From Chromera velia (taxonomy: Eukaryota > Sar > Chromeraceae): a DNA stretch of 16,390 bases. The notes beneath the pieces were generated by a model. It was given only the letters and a program-made list of their open reading frames with translations. It ran no database searches and was not told the origin of the DNA. The translations under genes and the position numbers were made by a program. Position 1 is the first letter of the stretch. Each line of letters starts with the position of its first letter. Of the stretch, positions 1-9,163 are shown piece by piece. Location of the stretch: positions 1-16,390 of the forward strand of contig JAHBMJ010002726.1 in assembly GCA_018398765.1 (NCBI GenBank), in the 5' to 3' direction.

Positions 1-160
1 AGCTTCCCCGAACAGTCGAAGTCAGGACTGTTTTGGGTGCGTGTGGGAGCCTTTGGGGTGTGGGCCGCGGGAGGTGGAGGTCGTGAATGGTGGGTTTGCG
101 TTGTTTGGTGGGCGATGGGGAGAGAGGGAGACGCAGGTGACTCCATTAGCACAGGAGGAC

Positions 161-2293
161 ATGGTGTCAGCGCAACAGCACTTCGAAGTCTCTGAGCACC
201 CGCCACCCTCTGTCTCCTCAGAGTTCGTACCTGAGACCGGCAGGGAGAAGAAGAGAGGGGGAATGCATGGCGGAAAGAGCCTCGGGGGTCCCTTGGAGGG
301 CCACTGTGTGGTCCGTGACGTCCCTGTAGAGAGTGACTCTGCCTCGCTTTCTATCTCTGCACTGCCTTCTGCCCGTTTACCTTCCCCACACAGAGACAGT
401 GGAAAGGGAAAAGAGAAGGGGGGTGAGGCGGGTCCGTATGTACAGTTTGAGGATGATCTTCTCATTCACAGAGGCAGGGTATCGTCACAGCACGGTTACG
501 AGATTGCGAACACTCTGCTTCCATCTGCTATGTCGGCTGAGAGTGATTGTGTGTCTGTTTCTCGGGGTCGTCTTGAGACTTCTGCTGATATGTTTATGCG
601 AAGGCAGGGAGGTGGGGTGAGCGGACTGAAAAGAGGGTATGAAGACAGTGACTGTCACGAGGCACTCCGATTTGCACCTGTATCTCTGAAGAATCGGTGG
701 GGGGTGGGGAGGGAAGAGGGGGATCTGCTGGGAGGGGCTGGGAAGAATGCAGGGTGTGTGTATGGTGTGACCGGTGGATGCGATGTTGTGCCTGGTTCTG
801 GTCTGTTGGTTGGAGAGAGTGAATCGATCTTCCAACAGCCATCTGTAGAGGGGCAGTCGCTGTACTCGTCTGCCGCGTGTGGGGGATCAAAACGCCGCCG
901 TGTCTCTTCTCTTTCCGCTTCAGTTTCCGAACCGCAGTCAGACAAGGGAAGCCGTCAAGTGAATTTGGCGAGAGAAAGAAATGTTTCTGCACACACCTTT
1001 CCGACAGTCCCGCAACTTCAGAACGCCTGTCTCCCATCCTTCAACGATGGAGTGACTGAGCAGGGCGGGGGGCATGAGACGAGTCATCGAGATAATTTGA
1101 AGAGAAAAGTTGAAGAAGTGGGAGAAGGGGGAGAGCAGGGAATGAACACGAGTCTTCAGAGGGCAGACCTTTATCTGCACGGCTGTCCTCGCACTCACAA
1201 CAAAGAGGGGGGCAGTGGGGACAAGGGGGTCTTCGTGAGAAGGGGGGGGGGGGAGAGAGGACATGCAGGGGAGGTCAAGAGAAACAAGCACGGACAGATC
1301 CTCTGTCAACATGGTCGCATTCGATCCCAGTGCAAGGAGTGCGGAGGTGCCAGCATCTGTGAGCACGGTCGTATTCGCTCTCAGTGCAAGGAGTGCGGAG
1401 GTAAGGGCATATGTGAGCACGGCCGACGGCGCTCTAATTGCAAGGAGTGCGGAGGTGGGAGCATCTGTGAGCACGGCCGGCAGCGCTCACGGTGCAAAGA
1501 GTGTGGAGGGACGAGCATCTGTGAGCACGGCCGCATTCGCTCCCACTGCAAAGAGTGCGGGGGGAAGGGCCTTTGTGAGCACGGCCGACGGCGCTCAAAG
1601 TGCAAGGAATGCGGGGGGAAGGGCCTTTGTAAGCACGGTCGGCAGCGCTGTCAGTGCAAGGAGTGCGGGGGTGCGAGCATTTGTGAGCATGGGCGCATTC
1701 GATCACGTTGCAAAGAGTGCGGAGGTGGAAGCATCTGTGAGCACGGCCGACGGCGCTCTCAGTGCAAAGAGTGCGGGGGGAAGGGCCTTTGTGAGCACGG
1801 TCGACAGCGCTCTCAGTGCAAGGAGTGCGGGGGGAAGGGCATATGTGAACACGGCCGGAAGCGCTCTCAGTGCAAGGAGTGCGGAGGTGCGAGCATCTGT
1901 GAGCACGGCCGACGACGATGCGAGTGCAAAGAGTGCGGAGGTGGGAGCATCTGTGTGCACGGCCGTATTCGCTCACGTTGCAAAGAGTGCGGAGTGAAGG
2001 GGCTTTGTCAGCACGGTCGACAGCACTCACGTTGCAAAGAGTGCGGGGGGAAGGGCATTTGTGAGCACGGCCGACAGCGCTCTCAGTGCAAAGAATGCGG
2101 AGGTGTGAGCATCTGCGAGCACGGCCGACGACGATGGGACTGCAAGAATTGCGGGGGGAAGGCCATTTGTGAGCATGGACGCATTCGGCCACGTTGTAGT
2201 GACCACGGAGGGAAGGGCATCTGCATTCATGACAAAGACTTTCGATCCTGCAACGAATGTAATCTGATTTCCTCCGCAGACTGTGCACCTTGA
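161..2293 (+). CDS. Gene A: tandem C-x-H-x6-C-x2-C repeat protein (putative zinc-binding), possibly 5'-partial
   Basis: The frame is open from position 2, so the gene may begin outside the window. The first in-frame ATG is at 161, with G at -3 and G at +4, a reasonable eukaryotic start context; 710 residues follow to a TGA stop. Residues 1 to about 375 are low-complexity, rich in Gly, Ser, Glu and Arg, with a basic patch GSKRRR near residue 242 that could be a nuclear localisation signal. From about residue 380 there are 18 units of 18 residues, consensus CEHGRxRSxCKECGG plus a three-residue linker (KGI, KGL, ASI or GSI). The Cys and His spacing suggests one zinc per unit; this is inference, and I do not know a named family. 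No signal peptide, membrane segment or enzyme motif is visible. The last two units are degenerate. Gene B at the other end of the window is a paralogue. A run of 12 G at 1242-1253 lies just before the array. Function unknown; nucleic-acid or protein binding is a guess. Confidence 0.8.
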   Translation: MVSAQQHFEVSEHPPPSVSSEFVPETGREKKRGGMHGGKSLGGPLEGHCVVRDVPVESDSASLSISALPSARLPSPHRDSGKGKEKGGEAGPYVQFEDDLLIHRGRVSSQHGYEIANTLLPSAMSAESDCVSVSRGRLETSADMFMRRQGGGVSGLKRGYEDSDCHEALRFAPVSLKNRWGVGREEGDLLGGAGKNAGCVYGVTGGCDVVPGSGLLVGESESIFQQPSVEGQSLYSSAACGGSKRRRVSSLSASVSEPQSDKGSRQVNLARERNVSAHTFPTVPQLQNACLPSFNDGVTEQGGGHETSHRDNLKRKVEEVGEGGEQGMNTSLQRADLYLHGCPRTHNKEGGSGDKGVFVRRGGGERGHAGEVKRNKHGQILCQHGRIRSQCKECGGASICEHGRIRSQCKECGGKGICEHGRRRSNCKECGGGSICEHGRQRSRCKECGGTSICEHGRIRSHCKECGGKGLCEHGRRRSKCKECGGKGLCKHGRQRCQCKECGGASICEHGRIRSRCKECGGGSICEHGRRRSQCKECGGKGLCEHGRQRSQCKECGGKGICEHGRKRSQCKECGGASICEHGRRRCECKECGGGSICVHGRIRSRCKECGVKGLCQHGRQHSRCKECGGKGICEHGRQRSQCKECGGVSICEHGRRRWDCKNCGGKAICEHGRIRPRCSDHGGKGICIHDKDFRSCNECNLISSADCAP
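1298..2263 (+). repeat. 54-bp tandem coding repeat array of gene A (18 units)
   Basis: Eighteen consecutive 54-bp units encode the C-x-H-x6-C-x2-C module. DNA similarity between units is high. Because 54 is divisible by three, other frames on both strands also stay open here, which makes misleading overlapping reading frames. The linkers fall into classes (ASI, GSI, KGL, KGI); units 8-11 and 12-15 both follow the order ASI, GSI, KGL, KGI, a higher-order period of 216 bp. Unit 17 has lost its cysteine pair spacing (CSDH), and unit 18 keeps only part of the consensus. Confidence 0.93.
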
Positions 2294-3513
2294 CTTTCCA
2301 GTTGGCAATTCCCGCTTCTCTTCTCTTCTCTTTTCTGTCTCTGTTGATTGGAACACGCACACACGCAGAGCTCATCCGCTTCTTCTTGAGACGAGAGGGG
2401 TCGGACAATCATATGGTGACTGTTCTCTGTACTTTTGGGTTTTCTTTCTCCCCGCTTGTATGCGAAGGAATCCAATGGATAGATGCGTGGGTTTCGGAAG
2501 CCATGAGACGAGAGTGCTGAGAGCTGGAGGAGGGATACAGACATGGAACAGCCGAAAGGCATTTGCTTGGGGACCATGATTCCGTTTTGTCCTTTTCTCG
2601 TTTTTTCTTTTTTCTTCTCGTGATTGAAGATTCGGGGTCTCTCCCTCCCCTCAGCTCTGTCCGTTTCTACTGTTCCCTTCCCTTTTCCGAGAAATCATTT
2701 CGATCGATTTGTTCTCGGAGACTCACTTCTCGTCCATTAACCTTCTTCCGCACCCTCTCTTTTTTTCTCCGCCGTCCTTGCCATGGTTTTCTTGTCTAGT
2801 TGTTGCATCTTCTTGTGCCTGATATATCTGCGCATCTTCTGTCTGGAAGATCGTCGGTATCTTATGTGTGTATTTTTTTAGATCGGGATTCGCTCTTCAT
2901 CCATTGACTGTCTGTCGATCATCTGTCTTCTTCTCCGTCCCTGTCATGCTTTGTTTGACAATTTATGCGTGCCCTTTGCATGTCCTTGCGCTCCATTGTA
3001 TGCTTTCTTTCTCTCTCTGTGTCTCTCTCTCCCCCTTTCCCTTCTTTTCTCTCTGCGTGTGCATGTGTACGTGTATGTGTATGTCGTTGTCTGTGCAGTT
3101 TCCTCTTCGTTTTTCTTTTTACCGTCTGTTTGTCAGACTGACGGTTTCTGTTTCGCGCGGTCCTTGACAGTGACCCTCTCCCGTGTCTTCCTCGAAAAGG
3201 AGATCCACAACTCCACTCACGCTTGCGGGCAAAGCTGTCGACTGCTCATGTGCAGGTGTCTAGCGCTAGGTCCACCAACTTTTGCTGTGTCAGGTAAATC
3301 ACGATTCACAATTGAGCATGCAGCATCTGTCTGTGCCAGTGTTCTTGTTTCATTCTGGAACTCTCAAATCGTTACAATCATTTGATCGAGTTACCAATGA
3401 CTCAATGATTGAAATAGTTCAAGTTAGGTGGCCATTGGTTCTTTCTCTGATCATACCAGTACATTATCAATACTCGTAGCAATATGCTCTCGTTGATTTC
3501 TGATTTTCTCTGG
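2294..3513. other. Pyrimidine-rich 3' flank of gene A, no convincing gene
   Basis: This stretch follows the gene A stop. From about 2580 to 3180 it is strongly T/C-rich on the + strand, with runs of T and TCTC. Open frames of 60 to 144 codons exist, but their translations are low-complexity Ser/Phe/Leu/Cys strings with no recognisable domain. I cannot support a gene. It may be 3' UTR and intergenic DNA. No clear AATAAA signal lies close behind the stop. Composition turns AT-rich near 3300, where the transposon island begins. Confidence 0.6.
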
Positions 3514-3521
3514 ACTCTGGT
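3514..3521. repeat. Left target-site duplication (actctggt) of the 3522-4269 element
   Basis: Perfect 8-bp direct repeat, identical to 4270-4277, directly abutting the left terminal inverted repeat. Confidence 0.78.
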
Positions 3522-4269
3522 TACACTGGAACTATAGTGTGACACAATTCAAATTGTGACACAATACCCTATACACTAGTACCAGTAACATAAATAATTG
3601 TGTCACAATAGGTGTGATGAAATAGTTAGAGTAAGTTAGGTGTAATAAAATTGTTAGGCAAAAATTGAACTGATCCTAGACTTTCAAAGTGACTTGAAGT
3701 CTAGCTTGAAGTCTTCAGAATCATTGAAGATCAGACTAGTCTCTTACTCATCCCACTCAATCATATATTCATCTAGATATTCACTCAATATCACCTCACT
3801 CACTTACTCACTCAACTCATTCACTCACTTACTCACTCACTCACTTGCAGTGACTCACTTACTCACTCACTAGTGCTAGCACTAGTGAGTGCACTCACCC
3901 ACTTATACTCACTCACTCACTCGATCACTCACTCACTAGCTCACTCACTTACTCACTTACTCACTCACTCATTCATACACCTAGGGCAGAACATATTAAT
4001 CAATCAATCAATCAAAAATTAATGTATGCATGTTTGGAGTCTCCGTGGCTTGCAACGTTCGGTTATGCTGCTGCGGCCTGAGGCTCCCGACGCGTGTCAA
4101 ATCGCATCAAACACCAAAAACATGCAATCTATAACTATTTTTTTCATACATAATTGTGATTTAATTAAAGCAGTCAAAAGTTCTTAAAATCATAATTATT
4201 GTGTCACAAATCATTGTGACACAAAAGGTTTTAGAAATTCTTATTGTGACATACTATAGTTCCAGTATA
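3522..4269. mobile_element. 748-bp non-autonomous TIR transposon with 8-bp TSD (hAT-like by TSD length)
   Basis: The left end reads TACACTGGAACTATAGTGTG, and the reverse complement of the right end reads TATACTGGAACTATAGTATG. About 24 of the first 27 positions match. The element is flanked by a perfect 8-bp direct repeat, actctggt (3514-3521 and 4270-4277). Subterminal copies of TTGTGACACAA in both orientations cluster inside both ends, as transposase binding sites often do. No transposase frame is present, so it is non-autonomous. An 8-bp duplication fits hAT, and also P or Merlin; the superfamily is not settled by the ends. Confidence 0.8.
3793..3975. repeat. CACT/CTCA tetranucleotide microsatellite with an embedded palindrome
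   Basis: Imperfect CACT repeats run for about 180 bp inside the 748-bp transposon. A perfect 28-bp palindrome sits at 3864-3891, centred on GCTAGC. A short AATC repeat follows at about 3998-4015. Both repeats are part of the mobile element and code for nothing visible. Confidence 0.9.
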
Positions 4270-4277
4270 ACTCTGGT
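4270..4277. repeat. Right target-site duplication (actctggt) of the 3522-4269 element
   Basis: Perfect 8-bp direct repeat, identical to 3514-3521, directly abutting the right terminal inverted repeat. Confidence 0.78.
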
Positions 4278-4754
4278 CTCTAGAATTCTATTCATAGAAA
4301 AGTGGTATAAGGTTAGCTCTAGTTAGCTCTAGGCATAGATATATATTATGTACTAAATGCTCTGTATAGCCACAGACTGTAATTAAAGTTTTTATCTTTC
4401 TATATTTTGTAGATTCTATCACAATTCATTCTTATGTACATATGGCTTTGTCAATGTTAATTTTTATAAATAAACATTTTTTTTGCAAACTAAATATGTT
4501 ATGTCCTGAGTTATGTCACAGGTCAACATTTTTTAAAACTTATCATTGAAAGATCTGCTTCATTCTTAGTCTTATTTTGCCTCAGGCTTATTCATATAAC
4601 AAGAGCCTAGCTGCTAGTTGCTGTTTAACTGCAAAATCTTACTCTTTAAAACCAGTTTTTAGATCGATTTTTTGTTTATTGCATTGACTTCTGCTACAGG
4701 CCTAGCACTATAAAAGTCTACCCTAAAAGTGTATAAAAAATTGATATCGATGAT
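4278..4754. other. AT-rich spacer
   Basis: Strongly AT-rich DNA between the two element families. It has a short direct repeat, GTTAGCTCTA (about 4313-4331). I see no frame of useful length, RNA gene or transposon end here. Confidence 0.6.
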
Positions 4755-4940
4755 AGTGACCAGATTTGATTTGATTTGATTTGATTTGATTTGATTTGAT
4801 TTAAAATAGAGCTTAATCTCAAATCAAATCTTAGGCCACAGAAACTTTAGCATGATAAAGCCTATCAAATCCTATCAAATCTATTTCAAATCTGACCTTT
4901 TAACCTCAAATCTTCGAGGTCAATCCATCATCCAGTCTCT

Positions 4941-4945
4941 CAAAT
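4941..4945. repeat. Left target-site duplication of Copia (caaat)
   Basis: The same 5 bp occur after the 3' LTR at 11807-11811. The uninterrupted site is seen at 12467-12471 in the paralogous repeat, which confirms the boundary. Confidence 0.92.
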
Positions 4946-5204
4946 TGTAAGGGCTCAATATGGAGGTGCCCGCTGCCAGACCTGCCGCCGCATCTTATTG
5001 AGATACGCGGGGCGGGCGCACCGCATGGATTTATAAAATAGTGATCGCATGTTGATTGAAGTATGATTAAATATGAATCAAACAGACTAATTGATAAGAA
5101 GGAAGACATTCTCCTTCTTATCAGTCCTCTCCGTATGAATGATTTGCATCCTCCTATAGTAAGTTCTCTTCTACGTAGAGCCTAGTGTGGAATCCTACCC
5201 TATG
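4946..5204 (+). repeat. 5' LTR of the Copia element
   Basis: The first 240 bp (4946-5185) align without gaps to 11558-11797, with ten differences, all transitions. The last part differs: about 10 extra bases (TGTGGAATCC) precede TACCCTATG, which corresponds to TACCTTACA in the 3' LTR, so the inner edge is approximate. Just inside the edge, TGGCGCCG begins with the TGG expected of a tRNA primer-binding site, but I could not match it to a tRNA. A 12-bp perfect hairpin lies at 5092-5123. Confidence 0.9.
5031..5040 (+). promoter_or_regulatory. TATA-like box in the 5' LTR
   Basis: TTATAAAATA lies about 85 bp into the LTR, a plausible place for the element's own promoter. The 3' LTR has one A-to-G difference in it. 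Assigned by pattern and position only. Confidence 0.35.
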
Positions 5205-5694
5205 GCGCCGCCCTTTGAACCTTCGCATGCGCCGTGACTGAGTGAGCCAGCGTGCCGTGCCACATTCCGCCGCCGCGCTTTGCTTCGTACGTGTCACGCG
5301 TGTCGATCAAAGTTGTTGAAATCGAGTCTGACCTTCGTATTCAAGCATGCAACATGTCACTTGAGCAACGGATAGCATCGTTTGAGTCTGGTATCTGTTT
5401 GGCATAGATCGAGAGCTCCTAAGAGTCTGAGAGAGAGGAATGAGTAGAAACTGTACAATGATAGAATGAACCCAGTTGATTGGAATCCCAGATCGCTCTA
5501 GAGCCAAACCTTCTGTAAACTGTTGCCTGAATAAGTGTTGCTCACGTTCCTTCTCTAGAGTTTCCCTAAGGTTCTTGTCCTCGCTTTACCTTCTGTCTGG
5601 ACGCCATAAGGTGGCCGGACAGGAGAGACAAAGCACTAGTACTTTACAGTCCAGTGTATCACGATCTGATTGAGTCAAACCGGAATTTTTAAAA
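5205..5694 (+). other. Copia untranslated leader
   Basis: About 490 bp between the 5' LTR and the gag ATG. The first part is GC-rich. Open frames are short and show no domain. It would hold the primer-binding site and packaging signals, but none could be identified securely. Confidence 0.55.
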
Positions 5695-6633
5695 ATGGTG
5701 CGGACTTGTGCAGAGAAGAGAAGACTCCTGAAAGAGCAGCAGGCAGCTGAGGCTGCAGCGGCCGCAGCCGGTGTACCAACGGGTTCAGGAGAGATAGTTG
5801 TTCTCTCCAAAAGCGATTTGCAGGCCCTGATTGATTCCTCAGTGCAGAGAGGAATTGAAGAAGAGATGGCTGCTCTCGCCCCGTCACTCTCACAAGCCCC
5901 GTCTCCTGTTGATTCTCGTGTTGATTCTCCTCCAGAGGATGAGGAGCAGGCCCCTTCTGTGTCCGCTTCTTCTTCCTACTGCTACGTGAAAGTTAACTTC
6001 GGTGCTGTGCCTCAGATGCAGAACAAGCAGCACATTAAGGAGTGGGAGCAGAAGTAGCAGAACTTTTGCAACGACCAGCTACCCAGAGAACGCTTTGTTT
6101 CGGACGAGAGTTGGAGGAATAAAATGAAGGTCTGCTTCAACAAGCTTGAGAACTCGGAGGTGAACCATGATATCTAGAGATTGCTGGATCGGGGTGTGCT
6201 TGCCGAGAACATTCTCCGCGCACTCCGAAAGGAGTACGGTCTTCTCACCTTCAAGGTCGAAAGCAAGATCGCCCTTCGCATTCAGTTCTTCCCATATCAT
6301 TGTGACAAGGTGGATAAGGACGGCCTCCCCGTTGTTCGCTCTGGTCTCGTTTTCTCCTACTACACCATTCACAAGAGGCTGGATGAGCTTCTTCATAACG
6401 CGTCCAAAGAGAAGTACCACATCGATGAAGACGGTCTCGTCCCCAACGTCCTGAATTCGTTCACTCAAGTCCAGTACAAGGAGGTCCTTCGTGCTCTTCC
6501 CGACGAAGTGTTTGAGGAGTCGGACAACGTTGCCAAACTCAATGACCTCTCTCTTTCCCGCATCAAATTTTCGATGCTGCGAAAGATCCTCAAGAAATTC
6601 GCTCTGATGGACAGCCCCCAGACAGAGCTGTAG
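5695..6633 (+). pseudogene. gag: Copia gag (broken by in-frame TAG codons)
   Basis: The ATG at 5695 follows an A-rich stretch and opens a frame that continues to 6633 apart from TAG at 6055 and 6175; TAG at 6631 closes it. The N-terminal 30 residues are Lys/Arg/Glu/Ala-rich and helix-like. An acidic Ser/Pro-rich stretch follows (about residues 60-100). The part after 6178 is a well-formed globular sequence of about 150 residues with mixed hydrophobic and charged residues, as expected of a capsid region. I do not recognise a specific Pfam gag family, so the call rests on position between LTR and pol. All three TAGs can come from CAG by C-to-T. The same frame runs on past 6633 to a Cys/His motif near 6750. 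Confidence 0.75.
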
Positions 6634-6697
6634 GAGCAGGAGAGGGAGAGGGGTTCACAGGGTGTGGAGAGGGCAAACAGGGCGGCCGAGGGGGTGA

Positions 6698-6907
6698 ATG
6701 GGGGAGGGCAGAGCTCCTCCGGCTCACAAGACTCCCCTCCTGTCTGTCAGACGTGTGGAAATAGACACGTCAGCACCTGCAGAGCCTTCCCCCTGCAGGG
6801 CATATGGGGAGAAGGGGCATTGGGATAAGGCCCCTGCCTGCAAGAAGAATGGAAGGCAGGGGACCAGGGGGGGGGGGGCNGGGGGGGGGGGGCGCAGCAG
6901 CGCCTGA
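6698..6907 (+). pseudogene. Copia zinc-knuckle region at the gag-pol junction (frame change, uncertain bases)
   Basis: In the pol frame, residues near 6794-6841 read CRAYGEKGHWDKAPAC. This resembles a CCHC knuckle whose second Cys is Tyr, a change a single G-to-A would give, and whose last spacing is two residues longer than usual. In the gag frame, CQTCGNRHVSTC lies just upstream (about 6749-6784). The two motifs are in different frames, so a +1 shift or one-base indel lies between them, perhaps in the C run at 6789-6793. A TGA at 6905 follows a G-rich tract with an undetermined base, so this junction is unreliable. Confidence 0.6.
6867..6892. other. Poly-G tract with an undetermined base
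   Basis: Twelve G, then C, N, then twelve G. The N at 6880 marks a low-quality or joined position. The frame is the same on both sides as given, but the true length of the tract is not known. Confidence 0.95.
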
Positions 6908-6931
6908 CCATGCTCGGGCTTTGAGAAGGGT

Positions 6932-8506
6932 GTGCAAGTTGGGGGGGGGATCCGCCTCGAAAATTCTTTCGCCCCCCTCAGCGATGACGATGACACAGGC
7001 GGAGAGGAGGAAAGGAAAGAGCGTGTGGGGGCAGCGGGGAGCAGAGGGGAGTCGAGATGGGTGTGGAGAAAGAAGTCCCCTGTTGCCGATACGGGTTGCA
7101 GTCGGCATTTGATTGGGGGGGATCTCGAAGACTCGATTGTTTCCCGCAGGCCCTGTAAGTTCAGGTATGAGGAGGCCTCGGGGGGAGAGATGGTGTGTGC
7201 TGAGGAGGTGGAGGCATCACCTCTGCTTGAGGGGGTGGACGGAGAGCCCGTTTGTCCTCTTCTGAGAGGGGCCTTCAAATCGTCAGTCCCTGTGTCTCTC
7301 CTCTCAGTGAGGGGTTGCAAAATGCAGAAAGTGGACCCTCCCTTTTGGGTTGAATTTCCTGGCAAGGGGGGTGGTGCAGTGAGAGCTCGTTTGTATGAGA
7401 GAGATGGGGTGCATGTAGTGCATGTTCTCTCTCCGTCGTCTTCTTCTCCTCCCTCTGAATCTTATTTGAGTGCAGATAGAAAGGACTGTGTGTACCTGAC
7501 CATTGTTTCAGATTCTTCTTCTTTTGTTTCTTCAGGCACCGATGAGGCTGCCAGGGAGCGGATGCCCGACAAGGCGAAGCTTTCCATCTCGTGGGCACAA
7601 CAATGCACAGAGCACATGTCCCCTGCAGAGTTGAATTTATGGCATGGTAGGTTTGGGCATGCGACAGGGAGATGGCTCTATGCATGCTTCAGAGAGAAAG
7701 CCATAGCACACCGAGTGACGGTAGAAGAGTGCAGAAAAGGAATTAACTGCAGGGAGTGTAGAGAGGTTAATGCAGAGATGAGACGGATACCAGCCAGGCA
7801 GGGAGGGGGGTTACCAGAGAGATTAGGATCTCATTGGACACAAGATCTTCTCTTTTTGTCTGGGAGGGTGCCGGCAAGTCTTCTAACTAAAAGAAAAGGA
7901 AGACTGATGGATGGGCAGATTCTTGGATACAAGGCACAGGCAGTCAGACATTTCTGTTCGGTCGTGCATCGCTTTAAGCCTCGGTATGGAAAGATGGAGG
8001 TTGTACAGACAGACAATGGAAAAGAGTTCTTGGGGGACAAGAAAGGGCAGTATGATCACTTTTGTCAGGAAGAGAAAATTTTTCACCGGAGGGGGGCAGA
8101 CTACACCCCTCAACATCAGGGCCAGGGGGAGAGAGCAAATCGGACAGTGAAGCGTCTCCTTCGGAAGGTGAGGAGACAAACCAGTCTTCCCCCCTATACC
8201 GAAAAGTGGCTGTTCCAGGGGGTGGTTCAAGAATTGAACAATTGCGTCTCGACTGTCACCGGTAAGTCCCCTGTTTATGCTTTCTTTGGAGAAGAACGTG
8301 CAGCAGAGATTCCCTCCATCACTGTTAGTGATTGTGTATGTGTATATGATGCCCGTCTGAGAAAGAAAGATGAAGAGCCTGTGTATGGTGTCGAGGGCTT
8401 CTTTGGAGGAATCGAAAATTCAAATGTGGTGAAGGTAATAATTAGAAAGAACAATGGTTGGAAGCCTATTCGTGTTCCTCCCTCTTCTGTCTCACTTGTT
8501 GCGTAG
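6932..8506 (+). pseudogene. pol: Copia pol, protease and integrase part
   Basis: This is the longest unbroken piece of pol, about 524 codons, ending at TAG 8504. The frame is open upstream to 6908, and no start codon is needed inside a polyprotein. An acidic stretch comes first. The protease active site is VADTGCSRHLIGG near 7084-7122, with catalytic Asp in DTG. The integrase zinc-binding HHCC follows: WHGRFGH near 7640-7660 and a C-x2-C near 7750-7760. The integrase core has Asp in TQDLL (about 7841), Asp in QTDNGKEF (about 8009) and Glu in QGERANRT (about 8129), a DDE triad with 38 residues between the last two, slightly more than the usual 35. The same frame continues past the TAG. Confidence 0.9.
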
Positions 8507-9163
8507 AGAGGCATGGATCGCAAACTGTTTGACTCTTTTCTCTCTTCTCCTGGGGAATCGAAAGGGGAGGGGGGGCAGGGTAGGAATATGAATAATTCTT
8601 TTTCTTCTTACTCGTCTTCTCCTTCTCTTTCTGGGGTGTCTCTGGGATTGGGGGGTGAGAGGAGGGGGTTAGATGAGGTGGATGATGGGGCCTTCTCGGA
8701 TGTTGATGTTGAGGAGGTGCCTTGCGATACGGGAGATCATCCTCCTACAAAGTTCTCTTCTTCTTTCGCGTCTGCTCGTTTCTTTCCTTCTGTCTCTCAC
8801 ACGGCTGCTCGACTGTGTAAGCGCTATGTTGCAACTTCTGTGTCATCGGACATAGAAGGTGCACAGCCTTTCTCTAAGACTTTTCCCCTTTAGAGCCCTG
8901 CAGGCATACAAATTTAGACAGGTCAGCTCGAGATGCATGTACAGCAGGAGGGGGGAGAGGAAGGGGAGAGAGAAGAAAAAGAGGAAGCAGAGAGGGACTC
9001 AGAGCCCAGAAGGGGGGCCAGACGGCTGCCAAAGAGAGAGGAAAGAGAAGACGGAGGGGGTGTGCCTCCATCCCCTGTCGCTGAAGACGTTGAGGTGGAT
9101 TGGGGGGTAGACAGCGATGGGAATGCGCTTCGTGCGCAGGAAGGTAGAGAGGAAGTGCAGGTT
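8507..9163 (+). pseudogene. pol: Copia pol, linker between integrase and reverse transcriptase
   Basis: Same frame as the protease-integrase part, interrupted by TAG at 8891 and 8915. The translation is Ser-rich, then highly acidic and basic (Glu, Arg, Lys), with no recognised domain; such variable linkers are usual before Copia reverse transcriptase. It ends where the MITE-like element enters at 9164. Without that insertion and one copy of its duplication the frame would run straight into the piece starting at 9732. Confidence 0.75.
9155..9163. repeat. Left 9-bp TSD (gtgcaggtt) of the pol insertion
   Basis: Identical to 9723-9731 and in the same codon phase of the pol frame (reads Val-Gln-Val on both sides). 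Confidence 0.85.

Noticed and set aside
1263-1997. 244-codon open frame overlapping the gene A repeats in another + frame, and a 324-codon one on the - strand (1434-2408)
   Set aside because: A 54-bp repeat unit is a multiple of three, so any frame without a stop in one unit stays open through the array. The translations are Ala/Ser/Val or Arg/His/Cys strings without sense, while the accepted frame has regularly spaced Cys and His.
2951-3385. 144-codon + strand frame after gene A
   Set aside because: Translation is Leu/Phe/Ser/Val/Cys-rich because the DNA is pyrimidine-rich; it has no domain, and it overlaps another open frame (2868-3167).
3793-3975. CRISPR-like array suggested by regular short repeats
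   Set aside because: The repeats are contiguous CACT units with no unique spacers of constant size; this is a microsatellite in a eukaryotic mobile element.
4946-5204. Independent solo LTR or separate element at the left
   Set aside because: It pairs with 11558-11806, and both are flanked by the same caaat duplication, with the coding region between them in the correct orientation.
5203-5220. tRNA primer-binding site TGGCGCCGCCCTTTGAAC
   Set aside because: Begins with TGG at the expected place, but its complement does not place the T-loop sequence at the right distance for an ordinary tRNA 3' end, so it was not listed as a feature.
6079-6468. 129-codon - strand frame opposite gag
   Set aside because: Lies fully across the gag frame, which has coherent composition and continues past its TAG codons; no domain on the - strand.
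6724-7365. 213-codon - strand frame across the gag-pol junction
   Set aside because: Proline/serine-rich shadow of the G-rich + strand, opposite the protease motif, and it runs through the undetermined base.
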